Assembly (NCBI GenBank): GCA_000690595.2
Contig: JHUT02000015.1
Coordinates: forward strand, 1 to 64,000
Direction: 5' to 3'
Source of the DNA: Natrinema mahii
Lineage (GTDB): Archaea; Halobacteriota; Halobacteria; Halobacteriales; Natrialbaceae
Length of the DNA: 64,000 nt
The stretch's first letter is position 1, and each line of letters opens with the position of its first letter. The notes below the pieces were generated by a model that did not search any database, was not told the origin of the DNA, and saw only the letters and a program-made list of their open reading frames with translations. This document shows, one piece after another, positions 63,878 through 64,000 of the stretch. The translations under genes were made by a program, and so were the position numbers.

Positions 63878-64000
63878 ATAGTAGCCACTGAAACGATTCA
63901 CACACTGATCGCACTGTCCGCGGTTCTCGCTCACGTCGCTCACTCCGAACCGCGCTCCTGTCGTGCAATCAGGTGTGCAATGACTGTCAGTGGCTGCTAT
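63878..64000 (-). mobile_element. Enlarged palindromic element, copy K (123 bp)
   Basis: Tips ATAGTAGCCACTGAAA and GTCAGTGGCTGCTAT at the window end, with the same half-sites in reverse order. The centre carries about 41 extra bases that contain their own stem (GCGGTTC/GAACCGC). Confidence 0.85.

Overview
This window is haloarchaeal (class Halobacteria, probably the Natrialbales; the order is my inference). Proteins are rich in Asp and Glu, coding DNA is GC-rich, lipoproteins carry twin-arginine signals, and TATA-like boxes often sit about 28 bases before a leaderless start codon. Typical families are present: HalX and HalOD1 domains, bacterio-opsin-activator (HTH_10) regulators, ISH3 and IS6-type transposases, Orc1/Cdc6 with origin recognition boxes (ORBs), and a heliorhodopsin. 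An initiator tRNA-Met suggests the main chromosome.

Layout. 0.1-4.4 kb: a MntA/HepT toxin-antitoxin pair, small regulators and an ISH3-family insertion sequence. 4.4-8.5 kb: an Fe-siderophore ABC importer and a regulator, each preceded by a DtxR-type palindrome. 8.7-14.4 kb: a peptide/nickel ABC importer with two ATPases fused in one chain. 14.7-19.1 kb: two ArsR-like regulators, a HalX response regulator, and an overlapping kinase/HTH_10 pair. 19.4-23.7 kb: an ABC exporter with two sister permeases and a 7TM histidine kinase. 23.8-28.7 kb: lower-GC DNA with small membrane proteins, broken plasmid-like genes, and an orc1/cdc6 gene between ORB clusters, which is a replication origin. 29-33.4 kb: a LURP-one protein, a lipoprotein and a large hybrid sensor kinase. 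34.7-48 kb: an acyl-CoA island (IclR, enoyl-CoA hydratase, CoA-transferase, acyl-CoA dehydrogenase, 3-hydroxyacyl-CoA dehydrogenase, thiolase with DUF35 partner, acyl-CoA synthetase, a two-subunit B12 mutase and a PduS/RnfC-like protein). 48-64 kb: an accessory zone with regulators, lipoproteins, an MBL-fold hydrolase, a SWIM protein, the tRNA, heliorhodopsin, a TauE/SafE-like membrane protein, a phosphoesterase and many gene and transposase fragments.

Two signals stand out. The first is a family of 82-bp palindromic elements, ten of exactly 82 bp and one of 123 bp. All lie between 36.4 kb and the window end. Their stems change in matching pairs, and they sit in or beside broken genes. The second is the B12 mutase: it carries the Phe/Gln active-site signature of isobutyryl-CoA mutase rather than the Tyr/Arg of methylmalonyl-CoA mutase. 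With its neighbours it would give a full route from isobutyrate through butyryl-CoA to acetyl-CoA, with a possible dedicated cobalamin reductase at the end of the cluster.
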